Positions 39,955-50,645 of a stretch of 64,000 nucleotides of DNA are shown here, one piece after another (within the stretch, counting starts at the first letter, position 1; every line of letters starts with the position of its first letter). The stretch spans positions 3,105,001 to 3,169,000 of the forward strand of contig NC_054690.1 in assembly GCF_011074885.1 (NCBI RefSeq), given 5' to 3'. The position numbers and the translations under genes were made by a program. Below the pieces are notes generated by a model, which did no database searches, had not been told where the DNA came from, and saw only the letters and a program-made list of their open reading frames with translations. Source of the stretch: Brettanomyces bruxellensis (taxonomy: Eukaryota; Ascomycota; Pichiomycetes; Pichiales; Pichiaceae).

Positions 39955-42900
39955 TCAAACCTTCCCACTGAAATGAGTACGTAAAGAACTGAAAATTCTT
40001 TTGAAGTCGGAGTCAGTCTTTGTGAACGGAAGGTCAAAGAAATCATAATTTTTATTTCCCAAAAGTTCTATGAAGGTAACAACAACGCCCCATGGATGCG
40101 GCTTGTTGCAAATGATCCTTTCAAGAAGAACACGTGTGATAACTTGTTGTAAATCTTCGTTAGTCTGCGATAATGATTTCAGGCCAAAGAAATATAAAAA
40201 GATAGATGAGAACCAATGCGTGAGAGAATTTGGATAACTAAGATTATTTGCCATTGATTGGAGAATTTGGAATTGAAGTTCGATATCAGCCTCTTGCATC
40301 AAAGATATCAAAAGAGCAACCTGGGAAGACTTCGAATTAAAAGAAATATTACTGTGAGGCTTTTCTTCAATTGCAGTCAATCCAATGTAGAGCACTAAGC
40401 TATTAAGAAGCTTCAAGTCATAATGGGTACCCTTATAGCCAATTCCAGATTCCGAGCTTGGAGCACCAAGCTTCAATACAAGTAGGATCTGATCAAGAAG
40501 ATGATCAGATGGAACCCTGATATAAATATCAATAGATTTCTTGATTCCAGTCTGTATTAACAATTGCTCAGGATGACCGGCAATAACGGGATTAATAGTT
40601 ATTTCACGTATTGCATCGGCCTTAAATCCAGGCTGATATGGATCTGGAACATAAACATTTTCCGGCGTTGCCGAAAGCACAACATTTCTTAGTTGAATAA
40701 ACATCTGAGACATCGAACCCACAAGCTGAAAAGAATACTCAGCAAGAAAATCGGGGAAGTCATGTAAAAGAACCAAAAAAATTCTTATTGTGCCTTTATA
40801 TATGACAGTAACGGCCTCCGGAATCTCCTTACCAACAACATAACCACTTTGGAATTTTAACAAAGCTACCAATAAGGCCGCAGCTTTGTCCCACGAACCC
40901 TTTTTAGAATGCGATTCTGCACCTTGCTCCAAGAGCATGGGCATGAACATTCGATGGGAGACGAGGCACATCCAAGCAAATGTAAAACCAGGGAATGCCG
41001 CTGGCTGTAAGACCAAGAAAAATTCTGCAAGGGTATCATATAGCTGGTACGAAAATTGATCTAGGCGTCTCGCCTCTTCCTCATTGGACACGAATTCAGC
41101 AAAGTGTGCCTGCCTAATCTCAGCCCATTCGCACAAGAATGTAGATAGTATTCTGAAGTAAGGTCTTTCATTGAAATCAGGGCCTGATGATTCATGATCG
41201 TGCGAAAATGTGAGTAAAAAGACGGAAAGAATAGAGCGTAAGAATTCCGTTTTGGACTTACTCTTTTCAGATGCATCCTCCTGAATCAGAAGTAGGTCAA
41301 CAATCAATTTTGCCAACGCATCAACAGAAGAATATGTATCCATAGCACTCCTCTTGCTGGTATCAGACTCCTTGATAAATGCTGCGGATGCCATTTCAAT
41401 AGCAGTACTGAAAAAGAGAACCATCCGGTCCGGTCTATTGAGAATTCCAATATCAAACAGCTGACTGATAAATTGAGTCTCCATTTTTGTACTATCATGT
41501 GAGAACTTATATAACTTGACCCATTCTGCAAAGAGATAAGCAAAATAATCACGAAGGGACGAAATTCCGACCGGTGGTTTGGACGAGTTCAAAGCTGTTA
41601 CGAGTCTGTGGTCATTCATGTCATCAAATGCCTTAAGAGTCTTTAAGAAATCTGATCTCAACGCAATCGGTTTATCTACCACCAATTCCTTAATAATATC
41701 AAGAGCAAATTCCGTTGCCAAAACATCTGGTGATTCATTCTCATCGGATTTCATTGAAGGCTCTTTTTCTTTTTTCACATTGTTATTTTTACTATTCTCC
41801 TCCGATTGCCCTCTTATGCCTTTTGCGAGCATATAATCGAGATCCGTCAACGACGCCATCCCAGCTCGAATAAGTGCTTCTAGAACATTTTTGTTATACT
41901 TCCTCTCATCTTCGGCATTAACCAACCAGCCTGTGACAAACCGTGCAACAATAGAAGATAAGCCGCAGACTTCATCTAGTAGGAATACAAAACATTCCGT
42001 AACCAAATGTGTGGAAGTACGCTCCTTATTGAAAAGAATGTCCATTACCATTTGGGCAAACTTCAGACATAAGTCAACATTGTCAATTCTGGTGAGAAGC
42101 CCAAGAGCTTGAAGTGCCAATACCTTGGGCATCGAATTTGATGGAATGTCTTGAAGAGACTTTGCTTCTGGAAGTTCCTTTTGCACAACCAATGCACTCT
42201 GTTGAACGTTATCCAATAACTGTTGTAAAGCCAAAATGTATCTCTTGTAGTTATCTTGAGGACTAGAGACACCGGCAGAAACTAACGGAGTGTCACCGAC
42301 AGTCGGCGAGCCTCTTTGAATATTCACATCCACGTTCGCCCTTTCAGTTTTTTGTTGATCCAATCTTTGTGACAAAAGGTCCTGGGCAACCCCACCAAAC
42401 ATTTTAACATTCTTAGGGTTCAAAGCAGTTGATTCATCGGCTCTTCCAAAGTCATCGTAGAGAAGGAATTGCTTTTCACTAACACCACCAGGGCGGATAC
42501 CCAAAGGTTCAGGTAAGCTCAAGGCATATCTTGAAGCATGCTGAGTGTCACAGAATGGTTGGTCAGGCCTAGTAGCTCTAAATTGTCTACGAAGGGCAAT
42601 TGCAGGCAACATAACATCATCAAGCTCGGCAACAGCTTTATCCATAGAAGCATTTTGAATGATCGTAATTGGAATTGCAATATTGTCTTCGACAGCACGA
42701 GGAAGTTGATCCATTACATTGACTTCCAACTTTTGACCCAACGATTGTAAGTATTGCGTAATATTAATTTGAATACTTTCTTTGACTAAATCCCAACATG
42801 ATGCCAATGTCAATGATCCAGCCAATCGTCTAACAGTGCTAATGTACGCCTTCCGTAGCTTGAACTCATTTATTTCAAGAGCAAAGTCTTTAAGAATCAG

Positions 42901-45900
42901 TGATTTTGCTGTGACCAAAGAGACAGAAACTGTTCTATCGACAACCGCAGGGAGAATTTCCCTTATGGACTTAGTCATAGACAATTGGAACAAGCGTCTC
43001 AAATTTGGTTGTGTAACAAATATGGTTGTACCCTTCAAGTTTTCAAATGCTGAGCTAGCCATTTGCATCTGCATCTGTTGTTGTTGCTGCCGTTGCTGTT
43101 GCTGCTGTCTTGCAATAAGCAGCATTCTCTGTTGTTGTTGTTGAAGTAGCTCAATTTGTGTCTGTTGTAGCTGCTGGCTATTAAGAGCCAGATTTTGTGC
43201 ATTTTGAGAAGCGTTCCCAAGAAGAGTATCGCGTAATTGTTGTACCTGTTGTTTCTCCCCATTCAAGGAAAGACGAGTCATATTTACCAGCATTTTTCGC
43301 CGATTCAACTTCTGTGCAAGCTCCCCAGGTTTGTAGGCAGAAAGGATTCCTGAAGTGTCCACATTCTCCAATTTCACCTCTAGCGTATTGAAAAGAACTT
43401 CAATTTCAAACTTCGAGTTCAAAGGTAACTTAGCAACCTCATAATATTCTTTCAAATCACGTAATATTCCTAGAAGCCAAGGATTTGGATATGCAAAAAC
43501 AGATGAGTCTTTGCAAGAAAGTAAAACCTTTGTCACAAGAGGAAGAACGTTCACAAAAACATTCTGTTCATAAGCTTCCAATAAAAGATCTTTAAATGAC
43601 ATATACTTTCTTAGGATTGGCTGACCTTGGCGAAGCGTAATTTTACCAAGCCAAGAACCCAAGTTCTTTAGTTGTGAACGCTCTCTCGCGGATAGTAGTT
43701 CACTGTTTTCAGCACTCACACCATTTCCATGAAGTTTATTCATAATCGTAATTATCTGTTTGATTGTAGATTTAAGAACAAATTTTGAAAGCAATTGCGA
43801 ACCAAATTTAAGCACTAAATCGGCATAGAGACACTGATTATTTGGCTCAATACTCGCACGTTGAATAACAATATAATTTGCAAACCATTCAAACGCTTTA
43901 GGAGTTAGCTTTGTCTTCAATTCATCCACACGTGAATCAACATTGGAATCTGTAATGTTATTAACCATAAAAAGTATACGATCAGAAACCTCAGCCGGAG
44001 GAATGCTTTGCCCCGGGGAATCATTTCCAATATCAACTGGATTGATTGAAATAAACTTGGATTGCACAATATCAGATGACGCTTCAGCCTTTCTGACAGG
44101 AGACCCTTTAATTGAATCAGCAGGAAGAGCCCTTCCAGCAGCTGAAGCCTGACAGGCCTCAAAAAGTTGAGGCTGGGATTGCAGAGATGGGATCTGGCAT
44201 AGCATAGAACAAAACTTGGGGAATTCTCCCAACCTCTTCATAAATGAAAATAAGGCCTGAATTGCAAACTTAAACATCTTGCTTTGAGGAGGCTCCCGGG
44301 CAGACTGAAGAATATACCGTAAGGCTATTGAAAGAGTGGAACCTTCAATTAATCTGAAATATATGGTGTTTCCAAATAGAACTGATGTTGTTGCAAGTGC
44401 ATCCACTGGATACTCAGCAAAGAAACGATACTCGTCTAATAGTGAATGAATCATGCATGCAAAAACATCCTGATCATGAGGGTCGTCGCTGTTTTTCAGC
44501 TTTTGAAGCATTTGTATAACATCTTTAATTTCAATCTCTTTGTTATACATTTTCTGGTAATACCGTTTCATTTCCTTCTCCACATCGACGGAAAACATAT
44601 TTGTACTACTATTTTTAAGAATTGCATTGTCATGTCCCTGACCAAAGTTTATCAGGCGTGGGTATGCCTGAAGACACAACGCTTCCAAATCACGAAACCT
44701 CTCACTAATCTTTTGTGGAAGTTTTTGCTTGCCAAGGATCGTCATCAAAAAGTACACTGTCTCGAGTTTCAGTGATGAAGAAAGCTGCCGTCCTTGCTGA
44801 GCACTTTCATATTCTACTGTGGCCTGCTTTTCCATAAAGCTAATGATCGTTGTGGCAACAACATCAATACTTCTATCAAGTTGCGTCATCACAAAATTTT
44901 CAAATTTATTCCAGCCAAACTGGGAAAATGTCACTGCAACAGCAAATGCCTCCGGAAATCCAGTTGAAGTACTAAGAAGTGCCATCACCACATTATCATT
45001 TGAAAACGACGCTGTAAGGCTAGAAATTTTCTTGATGCAATCCTGACTCCTTCTGGAATTGTAATATTTCACCAAAAGTTTAGATAATTCCTGAGAATTT
45101 ACCTCCTCAAATGTTGACAAAATCGCACCCAAATACTTGGATTCTCCATCTAACATTGATATGATGAAGTTTTGCATCATGTTAAGGATAATACGACTCT
45201 CAGCAGTATCACCAGCATTCTTTAAAAGTACGAGACAGCCCAACACAATGTATCCTGGAACAGTTTTATAATCGCTATTGAACAATTGTGTAACTGCGGC
45301 ATCATTCATATCTTGCTCCTGTATTAATGCCACTGTTCTAACCTCCAAAGCAGCAACACTTTCAAAATATAAAGGCGTATTCTTTTCATTACTGCTAGTG
45401 GCCAAAATAGGCTTCAATTTCATATTCAAAACATCAACAGCTCCAACATTCGGGTCTAGTGAATGTAAGTTTGTAAGGACTAACTTCATCAATGGAATAT
45501 TAGAGCTTTTAGACACAGCCTGAAGAAAAGCATCAAGATCAGTATCATTGCACAAAGATGAAATGAATTCGGAAAGAGAAGCTGCAGTAATCAAAGGACT
45601 ATCACCTTGATGTTTTTCCAAAGAAGGATCAAAGTTAGATGTAATTTGATTGAATACCATATCCCATTTGGGTTGGCATTTCAGCTTTTTCATAATTGTT
45701 CTCAACTGAGATCCCCTAGCTGTGGCTTCTGGGATACTCTCTGGAGTTAAGGCAGTCATATCAGCTGTCCCAATTTTTGCAAGTTCCTGAGATCCCGGAT
45801 AAAGAACCTCTGACAATAGTACCGTAATGGCCTCCGTCATCGCTTCAGGCTTTTGACAATCAAGAATACTACCCAAAATCCTATCGGGTAACAATTTCTT

Positions 45901-46800
45901 TGAATCAATCATTCTTAGAGAATTCTGGATTTTTTCTTCTCCAACTGTTTGCATAAACAGAACAATAACTTCAAGTGTCTTCTTAAATTTTTTACGTTCT
46001 TCCACACTTTGCTTATCAACTCTTGCAAAAAATTCGTTGACAACAACTAGTTTCTGAGCTAGTGAGTAAACCCTGGAAACAAAAAACGCTCTTAGTATTT
46101 GAGAAAATTTTCCTTCTTCTTCTTCAAAAGAATCTGAAGGAGCACTGATGACACGAGCTGTAGCTGATGCAATTGTATGCAATAAACTCAAATAATTCTC
46201 CGCCAAATCTTGTATAAATGGGCTTGATAGAGGGTCCTTTAAATCAATGGAGATAACCTTTTCAGTAGCAACTGTGACCAGAAATCTCTCGTATGAATCA
46301 AAATTCACGAAGTCAAAAAACTCTTTTAGATGACAAAGCCGAAGTGGCTGGCAATCTGAAGTGACAATAAGCTTCGAAAGTAAAACTGCTTTATTTGGAT
46401 TATATTTGAAAAAATCAGTACAAAGTGTCCGGAATAGCTGAGCAAACGGAGTTAATTGCTTGTTTTCCTTTGTTGTGTTGCCTTTCTGATCAATATTTCT
46501 TTTCGATGAAACAAATTCAGCTGTGACCGAAACTAATATACGCTTTAAGACAAGTTCAAATGAAGCGGGATATGATGAGATGAGATATATAATGCTTTTT
46601 GTAATGTGCTCCGAATTCTCCTTATTTAACTTCGTAAGGAGTAAGAAAATCTGTGAGACAGTAGCGTTGGCGATCTCTTTAGATATATTCTTGTGGCCCA
46701 CAAGGGTAGCCCACCCAGTTATATTATTATCAGACGTCAAAACTATCAATATATGGCGGCCTTCTACTGACAAACTGTTTGTGACAGAGAAAGCAAGCAC
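39955..46800 (-). CDS. CDC39: Not1/Cdc39, scaffold of the CCR4-NOT complex
   Basis: The 2281-residue product is Not1, the essential scaffold on which the CCR4-NOT deadenylase assembles (S. cerevisiae: 2108 residues). Recognisable parts in order: helical N-terminal repeats; a segment DVEKEMKRYYQKMYNKEIEIKDVIQMLQ and PVDALATTSVLFG around residues 740-820; the MIF4G-like domain at about 920-1150, which binds Caf1/Pop2 (NNITDSNVDSRVDELKTKLTP); a Gln-rich linker at about 1190-1260; the Caf40-binding helical domain (STKSIREILPAVVDRTVSVSLVT-type stretch, about 1270-1430), SLPEPLG near 1425; and the C-terminal Not1 superfamily domain (PYFRILSTFLCEWAEIR, PAAFPGFTFAWMCLVSHRMFMP, YLNSLVLYIG-like helices, NKPHPWGVVVTFIELL). 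The frame is intact over 6.8 kb with no intron. Confidence 0.95.
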   Translation of the reverse strand: MLAFSVTNSLSVEGRHILIVLTSDNNITGWATLVGHKNISKEIANATVSQIFLLLTKLNKENSEHITKSIIYLISSYPASFELVLKRILVSVTAEFVSSKRNIDQKGNTTKENKQLTPFAQLFRTLCTDFFKYNPNKAVLLSKLIVTSDCQPLRLCHLKEFFDFVNFDSYERFLVTVATEKVISIDLKDPLSSPFIQDLAENYLSLLHTIASATARVISAPSDSFEEEEGKFSQILRAFFVSRVYSLAQKLVVVNEFFARVDKQSVEERKKFKKTLEVIVLFMQTVGEEKIQNSLRMIDSKKLLPDRILGSILDCQKPEAMTEAITVLLSEVLYPGSQELAKIGTADMTALTPESIPEATARGSQLRTIMKKLKCQPKWDMVFNQITSNFDPSLEKHQGDSPLITAASLSEFISSLCNDTDLDAFLQAVSKSSNIPLMKLVLTNLHSLDPNVGAVDVLNMKLKPILATSSNEKNTPLYFESVAALEVRTVALIQEQDMNDAAVTQLFNSDYKTVPGYIVLGCLVLLKNAGDTAESRIILNMMQNFIISMLDGESKYLGAILSTFEEVNSQELSKLLVKYYNSRRSQDCIKKISSLTASFSNDNVVMALLSTSTGFPEAFAVAVTFSQFGWNKFENFVMTQLDRSIDVVATTIISFMEKQATVEYESAQQGRQLSSSLKLETVYFLMTILGKQKLPQKISERFRDLEALCLQAYPRLINFGQGHDNAILKNSSTNMFSVDVEKEMKRYYQKMYNKEIEIKDVIQMLQKLKNSDDPHDQDVFACMIHSLLDEYRFFAEYPVDALATTSVLFGNTIYFRLIEGSTLSIALRYILQSAREPPQSKMFKFAIQALFSFMKRLGEFPKFCSMLCQIPSLQSQPQLFEACQASAAGRALPADSIKGSPVRKAEASSDIVQSKFISINPVDIGNDSPGQSIPPAEVSDRILFMVNNITDSNVDSRVDELKTKLTPKAFEWFANYIVIQRASIEPNNQCLYADLVLKFGSQLLSKFVLKSTIKQIITIMNKLHGNGVSAENSELLSARERSQLKNLGSWLGKITLRQGQPILRKYMSFKDLLLEAYEQNVFVNVLPLVTKVLLSCKDSSVFAYPNPWLLGILRDLKEYYEVAKLPLNSKFEIEVLFNTLEVKLENVDTSGILSAYKPGELAQKLNRRKMLVNMTRLSLNGEKQQVQQLRDTLLGNASQNAQNLALNSQQLQQTQIELLQQQQQRMLLIARQQQQQRQQQQQMQMQMASSAFENLKGTTIFVTQPNLRRLFQLSMTKSIREILPAVVDRTVSVSLVTAKSLILKDFALEINEFKLRKAYISTVRRLAGSLTLASCWDLVKESIQINITQYLQSLGQKLEVNVMDQLPRAVEDNIAIPITIIQNASMDKAVAELDDVMLPAIALRRQFRATRPDQPFCDTQHASRYALSLPEPLGIRPGGVSEKQFLLYDDFGRADESTALNPKNVKMFGGVAQDLLSQRLDQQKTERANVDVNIQRGSPTVGDTPLVSAGVSSPQDNYKRYILALQQLLDNVQQSALVVQKELPEAKSLQDIPSNSMPKVLALQALGLLTRIDNVDLCLKFAQMVMDILFNKERTSTHLVTECFVFLLDEVCGLSSIVARFVTGWLVNAEDERKYNKNVLEALIRAGMASLTDLDYMLAKGIRGQSEENSKNNNVKKEKEPSMKSDENESPDVLATEFALDIIKELVVDKPIALRSDFLKTLKAFDDMNDHRLVTALNSSKPPVGISSLRDYFAYLFAEWVKLYKFSHDSTKMETQFISQLFDIGILNRPDRMVLFFSTAIEMASAAFIKESDTSKRSAMDTYSSVDALAKLIVDLLLIQEDASEKSKSKTEFLRSILSVFLLTFSHDHESSGPDFNERPYFRILSTFLCEWAEIRQAHFAEFVSNEEEARRLDQFSYQLYDTLAEFFLVLQPAAFPGFTFAWMCLVSHRMFMPMLLEQGAESHSKKGSWDKAAALLVALLKFQSGYVVGKEIPEAVTVIYKGTIRIFLVLLHDFPDFLAEYSFQLVGSMSQMFIQLRNVVLSATPENVYVPDPYQPGFKADAIREITINPVIAGHPEQLLIQTGIKKSIDIYIRVPSDHLLDQILLVLKLGAPSSESGIGYKGTHYDLKLLNSLVLYIGLTAIEEKPHSNISFNSKSSQVALLISLMQEADIELQFQILQSMANNLSYPNSLTHWFSSIFLYFFGLKSLSQTNEDLQQVITRVLLERIICNKPHPWGVVVTFIELLGNKNYDFFDLPFTKTDSDFKRIFSSLRTHFSGKV
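43060..43180 (-). repeat. polyglutamine-coding tract in CDC39
   Basis: Mixed CAA/CAG codons encode glutamine runs interleaved with Met, Arg and Leu at about residues 1207-1247. The same kind of tract sits in this linker in S. cerevisiae Not1, so it is an old feature of the protein. Confidence 0.7.
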
Positions 46801-47554
46801 CTAAGATGTTAAATGTAACGTGTAAACACTGGAAAAATAGTGCGTTTGTATATAGTTTAATGACGGAAATTTCTTATTATTTCCTCGTTAATTTTTGCTT
46901 CAATATCAGAAAGCCCACTTGAAAGTTGTGGAAATAAGAAAATGCCTAAATATATCAATAAACAGATCGAATGAAACAGAAAGTTGGTTAATGATTGAAG
47001 ATAATCCTAAGCATTGCGTTAGCGATGATACTTCACCGGAAACTTTTTCTCTTCAGATTAAATTTTTTTTTGAACGAGAAAAGAAGAAGAAACTGCTCAA
47101 AGTCAAATCGAAAGCTCTCGGCCATTTCAGGCTACTTTTTTCAAATAAAAAAGGACGCCAATTCTTATCCTAATAATTGTCAAAAAAAAGGAAGTTGTTA
47201 CATTATATTAATACAAATTTGAAAACTCCGCTTATAGGCAAATAATGTTTTGTGCTTCAAACTGAATTCTGAACTTGGGACAACGAAACTTTTAATTGAG
47301 CTCCAGAAACGAGGGAGAAACGGGAAAAAAGGGTTTCCCTTGGACAAGAAATGAACTGATCGACGCGACGCTTTTTTAGACAACGTTTTACGAAGAAATG
47401 AACTTACCTACCTCTTTTTTTTTTGGCTTTTTCGCTTCCGATTGATTTCTCTACTTTCTGGCTCACAGGTTGTTCATCGTTCATATTAACTTGCTAAAGC
47501 TCACAGTAATAAAAGGGTAAGTTAAAACACAGCAAGGGCGTTCCTTCTATAACA
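46801..47554. other. divergent promoter region, CDC39 and the EMP47-like gene
   Basis: A 0.75 kb spacer between divergent genes. Overlapping ORFs of 75-92 codons at 46895-47222 are Lys/Phe-rich, sit in AT-rich DNA and have no family features. A T run (about 47416-47425) near the rightward gene may be a promoter poly(dA:dT) element. Confidence 0.45.
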
Positions 47555-49012
47555 ATGGTTTCTTTCACGTCAAAAGGAATACTATTATGGTCGGCATATT
47601 TTTCCATCGGATCATGGTGTTCGCATATTTCTTCTCCGGCAGTGAAAAATGAAATTTCAGATCTTTCAATACCAGACTTGCCCAAATTAAAGAACATACA
47701 ACCAATTAAAGATACTTGGGTGGCGAAAGGATCGGCAAAGTTTTTTGAGGGTCGTGTTATTCTTACTCCAAAACCCACCATTAGCTCTAACATTGAAAGA
47801 CAAATTACTGTTGGATCTTTGTGGTCAAAGTCTTACAAGAATGCTCCAAGCCTCAGTGAAATTGAGTTCCAACTGACATTGAGATCCTTAGGTAAGGTCG
47901 GTGATACAGGTGCTGGTATATCCTTTTTTGTCGTAAATGATGATGAGAAGCAATCCTCAGCATACGATTATAATGGTTATGGGGGCCCATCAAGATACAC
48001 TGGACTCCAGATAACATTCGATACAAATGACAGGAAACTGGGATCCGTTATCAAGGTTTTTATGAATGATGGCACTAAAAATATTCAGCTTCAGAACGAT
48101 TATATTGGTGCTTACAAATACGAATACCAGAATTCGAATGTCCCAGTTACAGTCAAAGTCGGTTACTTTAAAGATTGGTTAAAAATCACTGCTGACAACA
48201 AGCTTCTTTTTGAAAGCAATCAAATAAATTTGGACTCTCTTATTAAATCACAAGCATTGCATATTGGTGTTACCGCTGCATCACGGAAGGATGTGGGAAG
48301 TTATGAGCAATTTGAGCTTTTGAGACTCAAGGCTTACAACAAAGTCACGGCTGAATTGAAGGCTGACTGTAGACAAAACTTACTGGCAACACATAATGGA
48401 AACGTTGTTAAGCTTGAACGTAAAGTGGAATCCGAAGAAAAACAGGATGAGAATGAAAAAATCTCTGATTCAGATAAATCAGTGTCAGATCTTTATTCAA
48501 AGCTTTCTGAGATTCAGAATTATTTGGTTGATAGACAGATTGTACAAGGTGGCAGTTCTTCTTCAGACATATCTGCATCCGTGCTATCTGATGCTCGACA
48601 GATTAAAGCTCTTCTTAATAAGATGATTGACAGTACAAATAATGTCTTCCGACATGTGGAAGAATCAAATAAGCGCTTTGATGAACTTGAAGCCCGTTAT
48701 GATAAATTACAACAATTGATGCAACAACATTCAAGAATCCTTGAAAATGTTGAAAGCATTTCGAGAAGTCAGGAAAAAAATATAAAACGTCACGTCGAGC
48801 AATTCAGTCAAACTATGGACAACAAGGTTCAGGGTATGCAGCACGAATATCTTAGTCGTGTCTCAATGCCAAATCCAGAACTTGAGGCAAAATTGAACAA
48901 ATTGGCGTCAATTGTGAAATTTATTCTTTTGCCAGTTGCAATACTATGTTGTATAATTCTCCTATTGGTCAACCGAATAAGACATGACATTAAGCATGCC
49001 AAAGTTTTATAG
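47555..49012 (+). CDS. EMP47: Emp46/Emp47-type L-type lectin cargo receptor
   Basis: The 485-residue product is a type I membrane protein of the ERGIC-53/Emp47 family, cargo receptors cycling between ER and Golgi for glycoproteins. It has a signal peptide (about 1-23), an L-type lectin domain at about 40-265 (GAGISFFVVNDD, TGLQITFDTND, LHIGVTAAS), a coiled-coil stalk at about 300-445 (RKVESEEKQDENEK; QQLMQQHSRILENVES) and one membrane helix at about 455-472, then a short cytosolic tail NRIRHDIKHAKVL. S. cerevisiae Emp47 is 445 residues and ends in a KxKxx-type retrieval signal. Here only Lys at -3 is kept, with His at -5. I cannot decide between Emp46 and Emp47; a single ancestral member is plausible. 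Confidence 0.82.
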   Translation: MVSFTSKGILLWSAYFSIGSWCSHISSPAVKNEISDLSIPDLPKLKNIQPIKDTWVAKGSAKFFEGRVILTPKPTISSNIERQITVGSLWSKSYKNAPSLSEIEFQLTLRSLGKVGDTGAGISFFVVNDDEKQSSAYDYNGYGGPSRYTGLQITFDTNDRKLGSVIKVFMNDGTKNIQLQNDYIGAYKYEYQNSNVPVTVKVGYFKDWLKITADNKLLFESNQINLDSLIKSQALHIGVTAASRKDVGSYEQFELLRLKAYNKVTAELKADCRQNLLATHNGNVVKLERKVESEEKQDENEKISDSDKSVSDLYSKLSEIQNYLVDRQIVQGGSSSSDISASVLSDARQIKALLNKMIDSTNNVFRHVEESNKRFDELEARYDKLQQLMQQHSRILENVESISRSQEKNIKRHVEQFSQTMDNKVQGMQHEYLSRVSMPNPELEAKLNKLASIVKFILLPVAILCCIILLLVNRIRHDIKHAKVL

Positions 49013-49109
49013 ATAAGCTATTGAGCTCAATACTTTTTTTGGTTTAGTGTGTTTCTTTAACAAAAAATATAGATTTTATCATGATTACAGTATTAAATTA
49101 TTATAAGAA

Positions 49110-50645
49110 TTACAGAAATGCCGGCTTTCTGCGACGAATATTACAGTATCCAATGGCGTTTGGATTGGGAACTCTTTTGATTAATACCCTTTTGGATCTT
49201 AGAATTTCACTGAATTCAGACACTTGTTGCTCCAAATGATTTGCGGCAGGAATTCCATACAATTTCCTCTGAATGGCTAGCAGCTCCGGATCGTCACTCG
49301 AAAAATCCTTCTCTATTATGAGCTCACGAGTATCGTCAGCAACAGGTAAGGATATTCCCCGAACTTCACTCTTTAGTTCTTCCGTTGGCATAACTTGTTT
49401 ATTTTTATCCTCGCCTGTTGTGGAAGAGACATCACCTTCATCTAAAGAAATTTCATCTTCAAACTCAGGAATTTGACTTTCCAAAGCTTTATCTTTTTCT
49501 TCTTCCTCCTTTTCTTCTTTCTCCTGCCGCTGCTCCTCGGCTGAAAGCGGCTTTAATATTTCTTGTTCCTCTTTTTCATGCTTACTATTTGCCAGACCAT
49601 CCTTATTTTTAACTGCATCCTCTTCCATTAATCCAGCTGTGGAGAAAAATTCGCCAAAATTCGACGCCGCATCATTACTCCCATGCTCTTTCTTCGGCTT
49701 TATTCTTCTGGCTGCGAGTCGTTTCTGCCGATTTTGCTCTCTAAATCTCTTCCTACTTGCAATTTCGGCCTTTATTTTTCGAAATTTGAGAAATTTTTGT
49801 TTTCTTTTTTCACGTTGTAAACGAAAATCTTCAACGGTTTGCACATTAACAATGGAATTTTGACCATAACGTAGAGCCGGATTCTCTTCGAGTCTTTTTC
49901 CACCTGTCATCCGATTATAATACAACATCCACTGATAATTTCTCATTATTCGTTTATTATTCATAAATTTGTTCGTAATAACCTGGGAATGAACATATTC
50001 GGTATCATCTATTGTTTTGTTAAATGTATCCGAGAAATATGCTACATTAGTAACAGGTATCTTCTTCTCGACCTTATCCATATTCAGACACCGAATTTCT
50101 GTTTCAAGAATACCTTTATTGTATAGTGGTAATCCATTCATTGCTGACCATTCGCTAGTTATATTACCAGATGCCGAATTGCTCTGAATCGGTAAGCGTA
50201 TCATTCTAGAGTTCAACGCATTTGAATTAGCAGAAGTACCAGCTAGAGAGCTAATAGATTCTGTTCCAAGCCCATTTAGAATGTTTTTACCCTTGTGATG
50301 TCGATGACTATGAATATAATGGTATGACTTATGATCATCCTCGTGTCTGAAGTTCCACTGGTACGATGGCATTTTGCTAATCAAATTGAGCGGAATACCG
50401 GAGTTATTTGCGATGCTTTGACCAACAATTGCGGGTGGTTGCTGCTTAGATGACTGCGGCCTATCCTCAAAAATATCATCACTGTACATGTTATTCGGGA
50501 ACATTAATTGTCTATATTTGTTGACATCTGTATATGATGTAGTAACAGCTTTAGCAGGATCAAAAATTGCAGGCATCTCATAAGCCCTACAAAGCCTATT
50601 TAAGGACATGTTGACATCCTCATCATTTGTATTAGCATTAAACAT
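49110..50645 (-). CDS. unrecognised charged protein with a coiled coil
   Basis: I do not recognise this 511-residue protein. It has a polar, probably disordered N-terminal third with a His-rich patch (YHYIHSHRHHKGK near residue 108), then YVHSQVITNKFMNNKRIMRNYQWMLYYNRM (about 218-247), which looks folded. Next comes a strongly basic helix (EDFRLQREKRKQKFLKFRKIKAEIASRKRFREQNRQ, about 272-307), possibly a nuclear localisation and nucleic-acid-binding segment, then an acidic Glu-rich stretch (about 370-400) and a conserved-looking end with VLIKRVPNPNAIGYCNIRRRKPAFL. The basic/acidic block structure is common in nuclear proteins such as chromatin-complex subunits; this is a guess. The ORF is long and intact, and the neighbours are ordinary genes, so it is surely coding. 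Confidence 0.7.
   Translation of the reverse strand: MFNANTNDEDVNMSLNRLCRAYEMPAIFDPAKAVTTSYTDVNKYRQLMFPNNMYSDDIFEDRPQSSKQQPPAIVGQSIANNSGIPLNLISKMPSYQWNFRHEDDHKSYHYIHSHRHHKGKNILNGLGTESISSLAGTSANSNALNSRMIRLPIQSNSASGNITSEWSAMNGLPLYNKGILETEIRCLNMDKVEKKIPVTNVAYFSDTFNKTIDDTEYVHSQVITNKFMNNKRIMRNYQWMLYYNRMTGGKRLEENPALRYGQNSIVNVQTVEDFRLQREKRKQKFLKFRKIKAEIASRKRFREQNRQKRLAARRIKPKKEHGSNDAASNFGEFFSTAGLMEEDAVKNKDGLANSKHEKEEQEILKPLSAEEQRQEKEEKEEEEKDKALESQIPEFEDEISLDEGDVSSTTGEDKNKQVMPTEELKSEVRGISLPVADDTRELIIEKDFSSDDPELLAIQRKLYGIPAANHLEQQVSEFSEILRSKRVLIKRVPNPNAIGYCNIRRRKPAFL

Noticed and set aside
46895..47222. Overlapping 75-92 codon ORFs between CDC39 and the EMP47-like gene
   Set aside because: Lys/Phe-rich translation of A/T runs in a divergent promoter region.
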